Of a stretch of DNA of 64,000 nt, positions 1 to 11,300 are shown piece after piece. The notes beneath the pieces are model-generated. The model did no database searches, had not been told where the DNA came from, and was given only the letters and a program-made list of their open reading frames with translations. The stretch is from Megalonaias nervosa (lineage: Eukaryota; Mollusca; Bivalvia; Unionida; Unionidae). The stretch covers positions 62,001 through 126,000 of the forward strand of contig JAECUM010001128.1 in assembly GCA_016617855.1 (NCBI GenBank). The letters are read 5' to 3'. The translations under genes were made by a program, and so were the position numbers. Each line of letters begins with the position of its first letter. The stretch's first letter is position 1.

Positions 1-503
1 CAATGTCAATGCACTAGCAACGATATTGCTAAGTAGTGGCAACGATTAAAAAAAAAAAAAGAAGTTGGAAGGAATCGTGGAGTGGGTTCGTGGTCGATTT
101 TTTTACGGCAATACAATAATTCTGCTGGCAATAATTATATGGAATTTTTTAAAGAATAAACTTACAACTCTTCATTTTTGTGATATTGGATTCCTGAAAA
201 ATTGGCTTTAGAACTGATCGCCGTTTGACAACCAAGAAGTTAAATCTGCCGTGTCAACAAAGATTTAATTTTTGTAAATTATTTGAGACCTATGGAGAAT
301 TACAATACTTGTCATGAAAGAGCGCATGAATCAACACAATCCTAGCAGTTTTAGAGGATAGATAACTCGTGTTCATTTTTTTTTGGCCCAGACTTTCATC
401 ACAACGCATCGCATTGTATAACAAACGGTTTTGGTAAACGGCAGATCAAACAATGCTTCCATTATGTATAAAATATAAATTGTTATTTTGTCGTATCGGT
501 GCA

Positions 504-543
504 TATAAAAACTTCTGCCGGTTTGTTTACATCGTTGTCAGTG
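504..543 (+). promoter_or_regulatory. Possible TATA box and initiator
   Basis: TATAAAA lies at 504-510 and TCAGTG, an initiator-like hexamer, at 538-543. The spacing (36 bp from the first T to the A) is slightly longer than usual. It would suit a start of transcription upstream of the SOD-like exons. No first exon was identified to confirm it, and such motifs arise by chance in AT-rich DNA. Confidence 0.18.
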
Positions 544-846
544 CGTTTCGATTGACTAGTGTGACTACGACGATACAAACTGTACTCAGACTTGTTAAAA
601 TGTATTTACTTTATTTTCATTGAATTTCTGCATCTCCTTTTTGTCAGATTCGTTTTAATCGTGCAGTGAAATAAACCCTGTTGTTAACATTTCCAAAAGG
701 ACGATACAATCCCTAGAATGCAAACCCATTAAATGGTTAGAACGAGTCTCTTTAACCTCCAATCTACTGACACATCTGGTTCAGTGCATTCGGGGAGCAT
801 TACCAAGGTACAAACACCAAAATAAAATAAAAAATTAAAGAAAATG

Positions 847-885
<39 letters not shown>

Positions 886-982
886 AACCATTTAAAAACA
901 TCAAGTGATGGATAAAGAAGGAAATTCATCTTCTAAACTGTGACTAACGTTGGAATTTTTTTACGACACGGATTGCGGTTGT

Positions 983-1209
983 AGGGTTTAACGCCTTTTT
1001 TCAGCACAAGATAGGCCATACATGGCGGCCAGTATAAATGGTGGAGGAAGGACCCGGGAAAATCCCAGAAAGAACCACAGACCCACAAGAAGCTATTGGC
1101 AAGCTTTCTCACATACCCACAATAGCCGAACCCGAGACTCGAACCCACGCAGACAGAGGTGATGATCCGTAACGGTCAGCGTTTTAGACCACTCAGCCAC
1201 TCGGGGTCC
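983..1209 (-). mobile_element. tRNA-derived SINE, family A (copy 1)
   Basis: On the minus strand this starts with a class II tRNA-like head (GAGTGGCTGAGTGGTC box A, then a GGGTTCGAGTC box B) and continues into a body shared with copies at 27103, 32417 and 55504. The shared body includes 'TGGCCTATCTTGTGCTG' and the tail 'GGCGTTAAACCC'. The head resembles tRNA-Ser/Leu. It is a retroposed copy and not a functional tRNA gene. Confidence 0.85.
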
Positions 1210-1403
1210 AACGGGATTGCGGTAGAGGGTGGGCAAAAATGATTTATGAGGCGTCAAGTGCTTGGTCAAGACCTAAAAGTAGGTGAAGTGACGATTTTTC
1301 TAGAAATTACATTAAATATTATTTAGGGTAACCATAACCATACAAGAGTTTGTTGACGTATAAGGGCTGATATGCGTTATTATTAAAGCTTTAATAACTT
1401 CAG

Positions 1404-1585
1404 CAACCCCCGAGGCTAGAAGTGCGTGTGCAGGTGGTGGGTTTGGAGCAGACGCTGATGAGTGATATGGAACACGGGCTACACGTGCATGAGTGGGGAG
1501 ACGTGTCCAACAACTGCTATAATGCAGGACCCCACTTCGATACTGATCAACGTTCCATCCACGGAGGTCCTAATGGTATAGGAAG
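1404..1585 (+). CDS. SOD-like gene, exon with Cu-ligand loop
   Basis: The exon encodes RLEVRVQVVGLEQT, then GLHVHEWGD, NNC and AGPHF, ending in HGGPNGIG plus the first two bases of an Arg codon. The acceptor chosen is the CTTCAG ending at 1403; the reading frame has a stop just upstream at 1395. The donor is AG|GTATGA. An acceptor a few bases downstream is possible. Confidence 0.82.
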
Positions 1586-3906
1586 GTATGAATTCGTCCT
1601 TAGATTGCTCTGTCTGTCTGTCTTTGTCCTCCTGGCTAGTACTTTCCAACTATTTTAGCAGTAGAATTCTTAACCTTTAGTAAATTCTGCTGCTAAAATC
1701 TGAGATTTAGCCATTTGGATGTCCCATAATAATAGAAATAGTGTATTCACGTATAAGCTAAACTGAAATTTTTTACGTTTCCCTGCATGTAATGATACGG
1801 ATTGGGGAAATACGAGAAACCGGATAACTACATCTCTTTTGACCATAACAACTACCATTATGACCTCTCTTATTATTTCAAATCTAAGAACCATATTTCT
1901 GTTGTTGCTATTCCAGAACTAACCGCCATGACGGTGATTGGGGAAACCTGAAACAGAGCAATGCCGGTGTGATTAACACCCAATTCCAGGTGCAGGGAAT
2001 GTCCCTTATTGGGGACATGGGCATCCAAGGTCGAGCCATCGTGGTAAGATAAAGCAACCGATACAGCCATGGTGACACGCTATATACTATTCAATACAGT
2101 CTTAGTATTAAACATCTAGACACTCTAAGAAAACTATTTATTTATTGGGGGGGGGGGGGAAACGCAGTTTTTATGTTTGATAAAAGTATTGTCTGTTTGT
2201 TGTCAAGACACTCCATAAATTGCACATTTCTTCCATGTTAACCACTATGGACAAGAGTTACAATATAAACACACTTTTTCTGTTGTCAGGATAATGTGAC
2301 TGGGTGGGACATCATGCTACATATCTGCGGCATGATGCCCCAGTGCTAGACATCACTATAAACTGCCACATTGCAGACATCGTAGCGATATGACTGAAAA
2401 GCTGTTAAAGCTTTGTTAAAAATCCAAATCTCACACAAACACAAACTATTCTCCCCCCCCCCCATTAAAGATCAAAAATCTTGAATAGGTTCGATGCAGG
2501 CTCTTGCATGTCACAAGAGGTGACAAGTTTAGGCAACCTTTTGCCATGGGATGCATCTCAAATTTAGGCAACCTTTTGCCATGGGATGCATCACAAATTT
2601 AGGCAACCTTTTTGGCGATAGGATGCATCTCAAATTTAGGCAACTTTTTTCCATAGGATGCATCACAAATTTAGGCAACCTTTTGCCATGGGATGCATCA
2701 CAAATTTAGGCAACCTTTTTGGCGATAGGATGCATCTCAAATTTAGGCAACTTTTTTCCATTGGATGCATCACAAATGTAGGCAACCTTTTGCCATAGGA
2801 TGCATCTCAAATTTAGGCAACCTTATGTCATCGGATGCATCACAAATTTAGGCAACCTTTTTGCCATGGGAAAACGTCCCGAGATGGTGTTGTAACCGAG
2901 GTCTTGGACTTATTAACAGAGAAGTTTATATTAAAAATGTGACTCGGTATTTTTTTCACTACTGAGAATATTGTCATGTTTTGCCTTCATCTTTGTTTTT
3001 GTATCTTTTTGTGCACGACTAAACATACTCAACACTATATAGCGAAGATCGTGCTTCTGTGCCATTAAACTACATACATACATACATACATACATACATA
3101 CATACATAAACATGCTTGCATACTTTTAAAGGTTTAACATCTTGTCGTACAAAATACTCAGGATCAAGCAAAATGCGAGTCACTTGCAGGGACAGATTTA
3201 GAAATATCGTAAAATGTGAGTCGCTGCATGGGCAGATTCAGAAATATAGCTAAGTATCATTTGGGGGAGGGGTAAGCAAGTATGCTAGGAGTGTGCGAAA
3301 GGAAACCATCTTCCAGAAGCTCCTGCGTTTTAAACATTTTGCAGGACATAATTTTAATTGTAAAGAAAACTTGCTCTAATATTCTTTCAGGATGTTTCAT
3401 GCTCAGTTTTAGAAATGGTGTGTGTGAGTGAGCACTGGCTCTTCATTTTAATAAAAATTTTAAGTTGCACTCCTGAAATCAAACTGTGTTAATAGCTTAT
3501 CAGTAGGATTCATATGAATAAACTGTGTGGAAAGACCTATGCTTTACAATATATTATTTATGAGATGACATTGTTTAACCAATAATAGCTAACAAGTCAG
3601 TCATCAGAATGGTGACATTTACAAAAACGTTTTAATATACTGCCTCCTTTTCAGTTGAAGGAGGGGCGAGATGATCTGGGCAGAGGTGGTAATCCCAGCA
3701 GCCTCCAGACCGGTAATTCAGGACGTCCCATTTCCTGCTGTCCTATTGGCCTGGCTGACGCAACCAATTGGAATAACCCACTCATCCAAAATGGACAGTT
3801 TGTAGGTCCAACCAACGGATTTAACACCTTCAACAGTGGAATAAATGGGATGAATGGACTGAATAGCTTCAACACAATGAATGGTCAAGCCAACTTTATG
3901 GGTTAA
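1404..3906 (+). CDS. Extracellular Cu/Zn superoxide dismutase-like protein, 3' three exons, predicted catalytically impaired
   Basis: Join 1404-1585, 1917-2043, 3655-3906; the 5' end is missing. The protein shows the SOD fold in order: GLHVHEWGD (Cu ligands equivalent to human SOD1 His46 and His48), NNC (disulphide Cys57), AGPHF (bridging His63), IHGGPNG (His71), RHDGDWGN (Zn ligands His80, Asp83), DDLGRGGN and TGNSG near the C terminus. Two key sites are changed. The position of the fourth Cu ligand (His120, normally in V-V-H-E) reads V-L-K-E. The substrate-guiding Arg143 is not Arg in the segment GRPISCCPIG. About 45 residues rich in Asn, Gly, Phe and Met follow the fold. Bivalve plasma proteins of the pernin, dominin and cavortin group are SOD relatives with altered active sites (from memory), so a carrier, metal-storage or immune role in haemolymph is possible. 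That role is inference. Splice phases agree: AG|A makes Arg, then phase 0. Confidence 0.88.
1917..2043 (+). CDS. SOD-like gene, exon with Zn-ligand region
   Basis: The acceptor is TTCCAG|A and the donor GTG|GTAAGA. The exon encodes TNRHDGDWGNLK, carrying the Zn-ligand His and Asp, then the strand to GDMGIQGRAIV. The first base completes the Arg codon from the previous exon. Confidence 0.87.
2285..2440 (+). mobile_element. tRNA-derived SINE, family B (3' part)
   Basis: The sequence from 'GTCAGGATAATGTGACTGG' through 'GTAGCGATATGACTGAAAA' is nearly the same as at 26278-26475 and, inverted, 61515-61803. The tRNA-like head is missing here. It lies in an intron of the SOD-like gene. Confidence 0.8.
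2519..2870. repeat. Minisatellite, about 35-bp unit, about 10 copies
   Basis: Tandem copies carry 'CAAATTTAGGCAACCTTTT' followed by 'GCCATGGGATGCATC', with variants 'GGCGATAGG' and 'TCCATAGG'. The variants alternate in a partly regular order, suggesting a higher-order period of a few units. It lies in the SOD-like gene intron between 2044 and 3654, with no coding signal. Confidence 0.9.
3068..3109. repeat. (CATA)n microsatellite
   Basis: About ten uninterrupted CATA tetramers lie in the same SOD-like gene intron. Confidence 0.9.
3655..3906 (+). CDS. SOD-like gene, last coding exon with Asn/Gly-rich tail
   Basis: The acceptor is TTTTCAG|TTG and the stop is TAA at 3904-3906. The exon begins LKEGRDDLGRGGN, where Lys replaces the usual copper-binding His. 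It continues through SLQTGNSG and a Cys-Cys pair to IGLADATNWNN, then a low-complexity tail with repeated N-G and F-N-T/S motifs ending QANFMG. The acceptor position offers no alternative that would restore the His. Confidence 0.9.
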   Translation: MKEGRDDLGRGGNPSSLQTGNSGRPISCCPIGLADATNWNNPLIQNGQFVGPTNGFNTFNSGINGMNGLNSFNTMNGQANFMG

Positions 3907-6900
3907 ACATGCTGATATCAAATGACTTTAACCCTTTCTGTGCCAGCATTTCCACAATTTACCATAAAGAAATATCACAATGATATTCTAATTATTTCAG
4001 ACAACTTGTAACAGCTTTGAGCTTTTTAATATAAAATATCTCAGAAATTCAATTAGCATATAGTTTGACACTCACTTCCAGAGACAGTGATAATGGATAA
4101 CTTAAGTAGCATGATGGATTGAAGGCATCTGAACCCATGAGAAGCATTACTTTCAATGTTTAAATATGTTCTTTGCTGTAAGAAACTTTTTTTGTAAAAT
4201 ATGTGGTGAGAATGTAAGCTAGTTCATTGTATTCCTTCTTTTAAAAAAAATAATAAAATAAGAACTTGAGCTTTTCATTTCAGAATTAGTCTTCCTTTAA
4301 TGTAAACGGAGCTTTTCTTGTTCAATATTTACATTCTGAATTCTTTACTTTAAATGGCTATATTTGTCATTATAGACTGTACTTACCTAATATCAAAATC
4401 CTACATGCCTTTATTGATCCAACAAAGACCATGAAATTTACTCAAGCTGAATCATCTAACATTTAAATGTCCAGATTTTCTGATGCTGTCAATAAGAATT
4501 GATCTAGCAATTAAAATCAATTTACTATCTTAAAGATATGTTTGTTATATACATATCAATCAAATATTATAATAAAATTAATTTACATTACTGATAAACA
4601 AAAGAAACTGGTTAAAATTGCAACCTCTTTAATATGAACTTCACCTTATATCATAAACCTGTTTAATATGAACTTCACCTTATATCATAAACCGAATTAA
4701 ATTTGGAGTTCCTGATATGCAATGAATATCAGTTTTATAAATGTCTGAAATGTCTGGTGATGCAGAATCTGTACAATTTTCTTCATGATGACAAAATTCT
4801 GGTGTTTTAACAAGTATAAATTGATAGGTATATAATAAAAACATATTTTCACTGTAATGCCTAAATTTTAACAACTTTCCTTTTCTTAATTTTAATTCAG
4901 CTTGCTCTTACGATATAGTTACTGCCAAAATACTGTTTGAAAATAATGACAAACTTACCATAACAGTAGTTAAATATAATTTAGGAAAATAGGATTTCTG
5001 GGTCCATGCCTATTTTTAACAAAGAGGTTATATTTGACAATTATACTGAATATTTTACCTGTTTAAAATTCTTTCTCATACAATTGGCTGAAGAATTATG
5101 GCTTTGGTACAATGAAAATAGATTTGTTGAAACATTTTTCTTTGACCAGGGTAGACAAGAGAATGACTGATAGTCAGTTTACATTGTAGTGTTTAGGGAT
5201 AATGTTACAAGACACGCCAACTGTTGCACATAAATTTTGTAGCAAATACTTTAATCAACATGTGTGTGAAACAGAGCATAGAACATATATTGTAAATTAT
5301 TATGTTTTATGTTAAATACAAGAAATGTAATAACGAACAATATTAAGTCATATGCAACATTCAGCTTGTGTATAAATCTACAAACTGGCATGATAATGAA
5401 CGAAATAAAAAAACATCACAATCAATTTTGCAGCATTCATTTATTTTATAAAAGATTTATTGAGCTATTACCCTCAACAGTCACCAGTACAATCGGCTAA
5501 GCAATTAACTGTATACATTAAACAATATATACATTTTATAACATCCTGCCCTAAGATCACATATCATATACCTTCAGCTTGGAAACTTTAGGGACACAGT
5601 GATCCATGGTGTGAAGAATCCAAGTATATAGTGATTCCAAGAAACAAAAAAGGCCTCTGCTGGTATCAGACCACTAATTAATTTACAGCCAGAGAACCAG
5701 TCTAAAGGAAGAGTGCTCAACATCTGAAGATGTACTAATTAGCTAGTAAATGGATTTTATATTTTCTCCATTATTCATTTCATGAACTTCAAACTATGTA
5801 TTGTTGACAGCAAAGTATTTACTTTTATTTTGAGATCCTGTATTTTATTTCCTATTGACAAACTGTCATATGAACTCCTGGTGCAAGGTTATGTGCAGAC
5901 TAGAGGGTTGTCCTAACAGCATAAGGCTACAAAAATGCCTGATTTTCAAGGATTAAATTTTTTCCTCTTAGTCTAATGAATGGAAGCACATGTGATTTAT
6001 ATGCCGATCTAATGCATAAATTATTTTTATTTTTAAATATATTAAAATTAAGTTGTATGGGAAATTAATTATTGGTCTGATCCCAGTAACCATGTTTCCT
6101 CGCAGTATATTCTCATGATCATAAAGAAAGCTGATCTCTTGGATTCACATTTTTTTGGGGAATCTAAACTTCAGCATATTAGAGTTATCAGAAATTGTCA
6201 AAGCCTTGAGTTTGGCTCTTCCTTCATCAAGTAAACTTTTAAAAGAGGTTAAAACTCTTCACCAATTTTTAAATTCTAACATTTTTTCCAAAATCAAACT
6301 TCTAGGACACAGAAGATTCCATGGAATGCTATGTCTCATCTGCTCCATTGTAGCATTTTCCAAAATCCTTAAAAAGTCGCTACAGTAATAAAGGTATGTT
6401 ACTGTGACTTACATCTACCCTTGGAGAGTAGTACCCTCAAAAAATGAATAACCCATCATGAATGTACATCCAACAGTATCAGAAACTAAGTTAAATGTAA
6501 AACACAATATAATCACACATGTAGAATGCAGGTCACCATGACCTACAATGATCTCTTGAGAGTAGTACTGTATACACAACAGTATCTGAGAATATGCACT
6601 AAATGCAACAACTGAATGTTGATGCTGATAACACTGGAAAAAAAGACTGAACCCTCCATTTCTCCAATGCTTTGCTGGTGATGCAGAAATATGTAACGAT
6701 TCACAAATGGTACATTCTGTCTATATAACATATTAAGTCAGGTCCAACTGCAAACACTTCAGACCCTGATTTGTTGTCATATAATGTGACGGTAGATCAG
6801 GGTCTATAATTTTGTACTAATAAAGTGCATAGACCCAGATCTGCTGGCACATCATGCAATGGCAATTCTGAGTCCACAAAGTCTAGTTGAATCCAACTTA

Positions 6901-7160
6901 TATTTGAGTACATATGGTATTACCTACTGATTGATATGCTTTTTGACTTGACTGAATAGCATTCTCTACGGTCGAAAACTGTACAAGATTGAGTGAATCT
7001 GAAAATATGAGGTATTTTCATTCATGGAGATAGCTTTACATTTTGATCAGACTCTTACTAGTACCCAAGGAAGACACAGCTTCTAATCATTATATTTCCA
7101 ATTAGTAAAATCTTTAAAATACTGTATATACTCACGTATAAGTTAAGCCCAACAGCAAAC
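3907..7160. other. 3' UTR and intergenic DNA
   Basis: The first few hundred bases are probably the 3' UTR of the SOD-like gene. A 32-bp tandem duplication ('TTTAATATGAACTTCACC'...) sits at about 4627-4693. The rest is AT-rich sequence in which I see no gene. Confidence 0.5.
4252..4257 (+). terminator. Candidate polyadenylation signal of the SOD-like gene
   Basis: AATAAA lies 346 bases after the stop codon in an A-rich context. It is the first such hexamer seen after the stop in a plausible position. Transcript evidence is lacking. Confidence 0.4.
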
Positions 7161-7329
7161 TACATACATTCATATAAAACAAGAGTCCCTAAAAGGGACT
7201 TGTGCTCTACTGTCCAAAAAGACACTGTAAGAAGTATAACAGGTGTTTATTCTCTCTATACCTGCATGTTACTAGAGAAAATATTCTTTTCAAAACACAA
7301 CTTGATGCTGAAGAGCACACAGAAAAGTC

Positions 7330-7940
7330 TTAGTTACATTTCTTTTGATCCCAAGATCTGATCCTAAGATTCCCCTGGATACACACAAGTATCCAAGATA
7401 CCAAGATCTGATTCTAAAATTAGCCATGACACATGCACATATATTCTGGTCCAAAGTTCTGATTCTTAGATTCTCCAAGATACATGTATCCCAGATCCCA
7501 AATTTTCATCCTTACAGAAAAGTCTTAGTTACATTTCTTTTGAGCCCAAGATCTGATCCTAAGATTCCCCTGGATACACACAAGTATCCCAGATCCCAAG
7601 ATCTGATCCTAAGATTCCCCTTGATACACACAAGTATCCAAGATACCAAGATCTGATTCTAAAATTAGCCATGACACATGCACATATATTCTGGTCCAAA
7701 GTTCTGATCCTTAGATTCTCCAAGATACATGTATCCCAGATCCCAAATTTTCATCCTTACATTCTCCAAGACATGTGTATCCCAGATCACAAGTTCTGCT
7801 ACCAAGATTCCCTAAGATACACACATGTATCCTAGATTCCGATTCTGATCCTAAGAATCCCCAATATACACAAATGTATCTAAGATCCCAAGTTCTGATC
7901 CTAAGAATTTTTAAGATGCACACTTGTATCCCAGATAACA
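7330..7940. repeat. Minisatellite, about 50-bp unit, about 11 copies
   Basis: Copies carry 'CCCAAGATCTGATCCTAAGA' followed by 'TTCCCCTGGATACACACAAG' and 'TATCCCAGAT', with divergence increasing toward 7900. It lies just beyond the TAF2 stop codon, so it is in the TAF2 3' UTR or in the space between the convergent genes. A minus-strand AATAAA (plus 7246-7251) lies beyond it; if that were used, the array would be transcribed in the UTR. Confidence 0.88.
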
Positions 7941-8009
7941 ACATCCATTACCTTAATGCCTCTCACAAAATAATTTCAAAACTCCATATTCCTTTTAATG
8001 AAGACTGTA

Positions 8010-8350
8010 TCATATTATTTCAAACTCTGGAGAGCTAGGTGCTGACTCTTGTGACAGCTCTACAGGTGAGGCAGTGGTGCCAGGACTGAACTGTGATGAA
8101 CTGTCTCTATGATCTCTCATTCTGTCCGATTTTTCAGACTTAGTTCTGTCTTTCTCCTGTTTTTCATGTTTATGTTTGTGTTTGTGTTTATGTTTGTTCT
8201 TTTTCTTCTTCTTTTTGTTCCTGTGGTGCTTGCTGCTGCTTCCATCTGCCTCAGCTGAGGGTGTTGTGAATGACTGCTCAACAACAACACTATTACTAGC
8301 AATTGTTGTAGTAAAAACACCACTGAAGGAGGTCAGGGTATCTGTTCTCA
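8010..8350 (-). CDS. TAF2: TAF2 exon e15 (last; Lys/His-rich tail, stop)
   Basis: The acceptor is TGTTTCAG|TG; the first two bases complete a Val codon from e14. It encodes RTDTLTSFSGVF, then the basic stretch with six Lys and alternating K-H dipeptides, a charged K/E/R/D region and a Ser/Pro-rich end finishing EFEII before TGA. A Lys/His tract at the C terminus is a hallmark of animal TAF2. The tail is predicted to be disordered. Confidence 0.94.
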
Positions 8351-11300
8351 CTGAAACAGGAGAAAAAAATGCTTGGGATTTTTTAAAACAATGTGTAAAC
8401 AAATACATGTAAGGATCACACATATGCTGCTATGTGCAAACTATGCCAAGTCATAAGTGAAGATTTTCTGTCAATGATTCAGCTACATTCACCTATATTA
8501 ATATGTGGGGAGGGACACAACTTTAGTATTTACTGATCAGTGTCTCTTATGTCCACAGGTATTATGAAATAAAACTGTTTGAAGTAATATCATTAGCACT
8601 CTTGTTTTTGTCATCAATTAAATGGATTGTAAATTATCAGTAAGGTTGGTGAAGTACACTTCTTAAAACTGAATATTAGTCACAGACTTTAAAATATTTT
8701 CTTCTGATTAACTTATATCCAAAACATCTTTCTGATTGTTAAGGAAGGTTTGTAAATGGCTCTGTGAAAATTTAAGACATTTAATATGTAAGCTTTTTCA
8801 ATGCTATTAAACTTTCAAATGGTTATACCAGTAAATGGCTTTGGCATACAAAAAACCCATGAAGCTTAAAGTTTTGCTCGAGATGAATGCTGCTTCTCCT
8901 CTTCAACTCCTGACTTTACAAATTGCAAATCTTTTGACATAAAGTTTAACTCTGGTTCATCGTTGCTATTAAATCCACATTAAAATCGTATAAAATTTAA
9001 ATGGGAGATGATACTGTCTAAACTTCCTTCTAAAGCTGTCATCTGACAGCCATATACAGATCATTAAGTTGTAAAGTTTATTTTTATGGTTAAGCTCACC
9101 TGCAGGGGTTTTAGGGAGTGTGAAAGAGGAAGACTCGCCTGTAGGGGAGGAGTCTTCGTCCGAGTCTTCACTGAGTCGACTCAAGCTCACACTCTCTACT
9201 GGAGGCAGACCTGGACCATCTGCTCTAGTTGGTGTGGAAACACCTTCATCCTCTGACTTCACCTGCAGGGGGAAAAGAAAACAATTTCTGGATCTGGAGA
9301 ATGATACAAATATACAAGACATTTCAAGCATGGAATATGGCTCACATTAATCCTGCAAATTATGCACAATAATGGTATTACATGTACTGCTCTCCATTTT
9401 AGAAGTTTTACTCCAGTCACAAGGAAAGCATATTACAACATATAATCAGTGCAACATGCATGAATAAAATGGATTCATATTAATACCAACGGAAAGATAA
9501 GAAATTAAGAAAACTACAAAATCGGTCCAATAGTCGTCTATCTTTGCCACCGAGCTTAGAAGATGCAGGTGTTCCAGGATACTTACAAAGTCACAATCAG
9601 CATAATATACATGAATATATGAAATTTATAGCTTATATATCTATATTGATATCTCAATATAGATATAAGAATAGGTCAAAGTGACCTTGCTTTATCCATG
9701 GTGATGTAATTGTCATTGAGATGTATCCACATGTTATAAATACTGTACAAAATAAATAACAATTATGTCAGCTTGAGTTAGGTCCAAGAATAACAGGAAT
9801 TAAAGAAAATAAATATGAAAGCTCGGGGAAATTTCATATCTTAAACTGAACTGCTGACCTAGACATCTAGACAGCAATGAATCAAAGACAGACATATACA
9901 TATCAATCAATCCAATGAGAGAGAGAGAGAGAGGGAGAGAGATTGAACTCATCTCTCAATCTATCTAAATACAGGACAGGAAGAGGAAATGAACTGCACT
10001 TTGTTTTGATTGGCCACATGGCATCCACCAATACTACTCCTTCATGAGGAAGAATATTTATTACGGCAATAATGATATAATATTACAGATATATCATGCA
10101 ACCTTGCTGTAGGCATGACAAACATGCATGTGATTTATTACATGCAAAATGTCAGTGTATCTTTTACTCATAGGTGTATTGTAATTTAAGGACCCCATTT
10201 GCTCTCTTAAAAATTTGCATCCAAATTGGCTTTTGAATCTTTGAATAAAAATGGTTTGACCATTGGCAGAGGTGAGATGAAAAAGAACGACCAGCCAAAA
10301 AATGATTTCACCCAAAAATACTTGCATAAGTAATCTGACGCTGGCTAAGCATATTAAGTGGCACCTATGATCAACATCAAAAGAAACTATAAAGCAAGAC
10401 ATGCCAAAGAAGCTAATGAACATCAACACTGCTTTTCCATTCAGTAAGGAGGAACATGAAAGAGCAATTGGACAATGGTTGACAACAGGACCTCGAGGAT
10501 AACATTGCTTCATATGAAATATTTTGAGATCTGAATAAACGCATTAGTCAATTTAATATAATTTTGTTTATTTCTTTTCATCTTTAAAGTACAGCAATTG
10601 CAATGTTGTGTGACAAATAATATAAATAATAGGGACCTTTTGGGCACATGGAATTCAAGTATGGGCTTGTGGTATTTGAGTTTAGGCTTGTGATATTTTA
10701 TAAGTCACCTGCCCTGGGCCTGTGTCTGAAAATTTTTTGAGCATTGAGAGTGCACAAAACCTAGTTGATCATAAACTAAATGCAAAACCATAACTTAAAG
10801 CCAGTAAAATGTGAAATGTTGGTCACAGTGACATACTTTTGTTGTAAGGGTATGGTATGACAAGAAATGCATATAATCATTTAGTTTGATCATTCTAGCA
10901 TGAACAGAACTTGATAAACTGAAAACAGTACAGCATAAAATATGGGTCACACAGAACTACTTTTTGTGATGAGGGTGTAGTACATATCAAGATGCATCCT
11001 CTCCCCAAGTATTATGATCTAGGTACAACAGTATATCCAGGATGCAAGATACCTATTTGGTTATAAGCTAAATGTAAAAACTTGACCTAAAGCCAGCAAC
11101 TTTGAATTGAAGGTAACAGTGACCTATTTTTGTTGTATGAGTGTGGTAATAATAAAGATGCATACAGTCATCTAGTTTGATGATTCCAGTATGAACAGAG
11201 CTTGAGAAATGAACTTAAAACACAAATGCAACCAAGTCAGTAAAACATGAAACATGGATCAAAGTGACCTTTTATTTGAGAGTGAAGTACTTGTAAGATG

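Larger units (their letters stand above)
1..1403. other. 5' flank or upstream intron of the SOD-like gene
   Basis: No coding exon could be recognised here. The stretch holds a long A-run (about 846-877), a minus-strand tRNA-derived SINE (about 983-1209) and AT-rich sequence. The N-terminal strand and any signal peptide of the SOD-like gene should be encoded here or before the window; I found no convincing ATG-plus-signal-peptide exon. Confidence 0.5.

Noticed and set aside
599..626. ATG at 600 as the start of the SOD-like protein
   Set aside because: The frame closes after seven codons (stop TGA) and has no signal peptide character.
10094..10513. 139-codon minus-strand open frame
   Set aside because: No recognisable domain and no coding-like composition on comparison with its AT-rich surroundings; it could be an eroded transposon, but nothing specific supports that.
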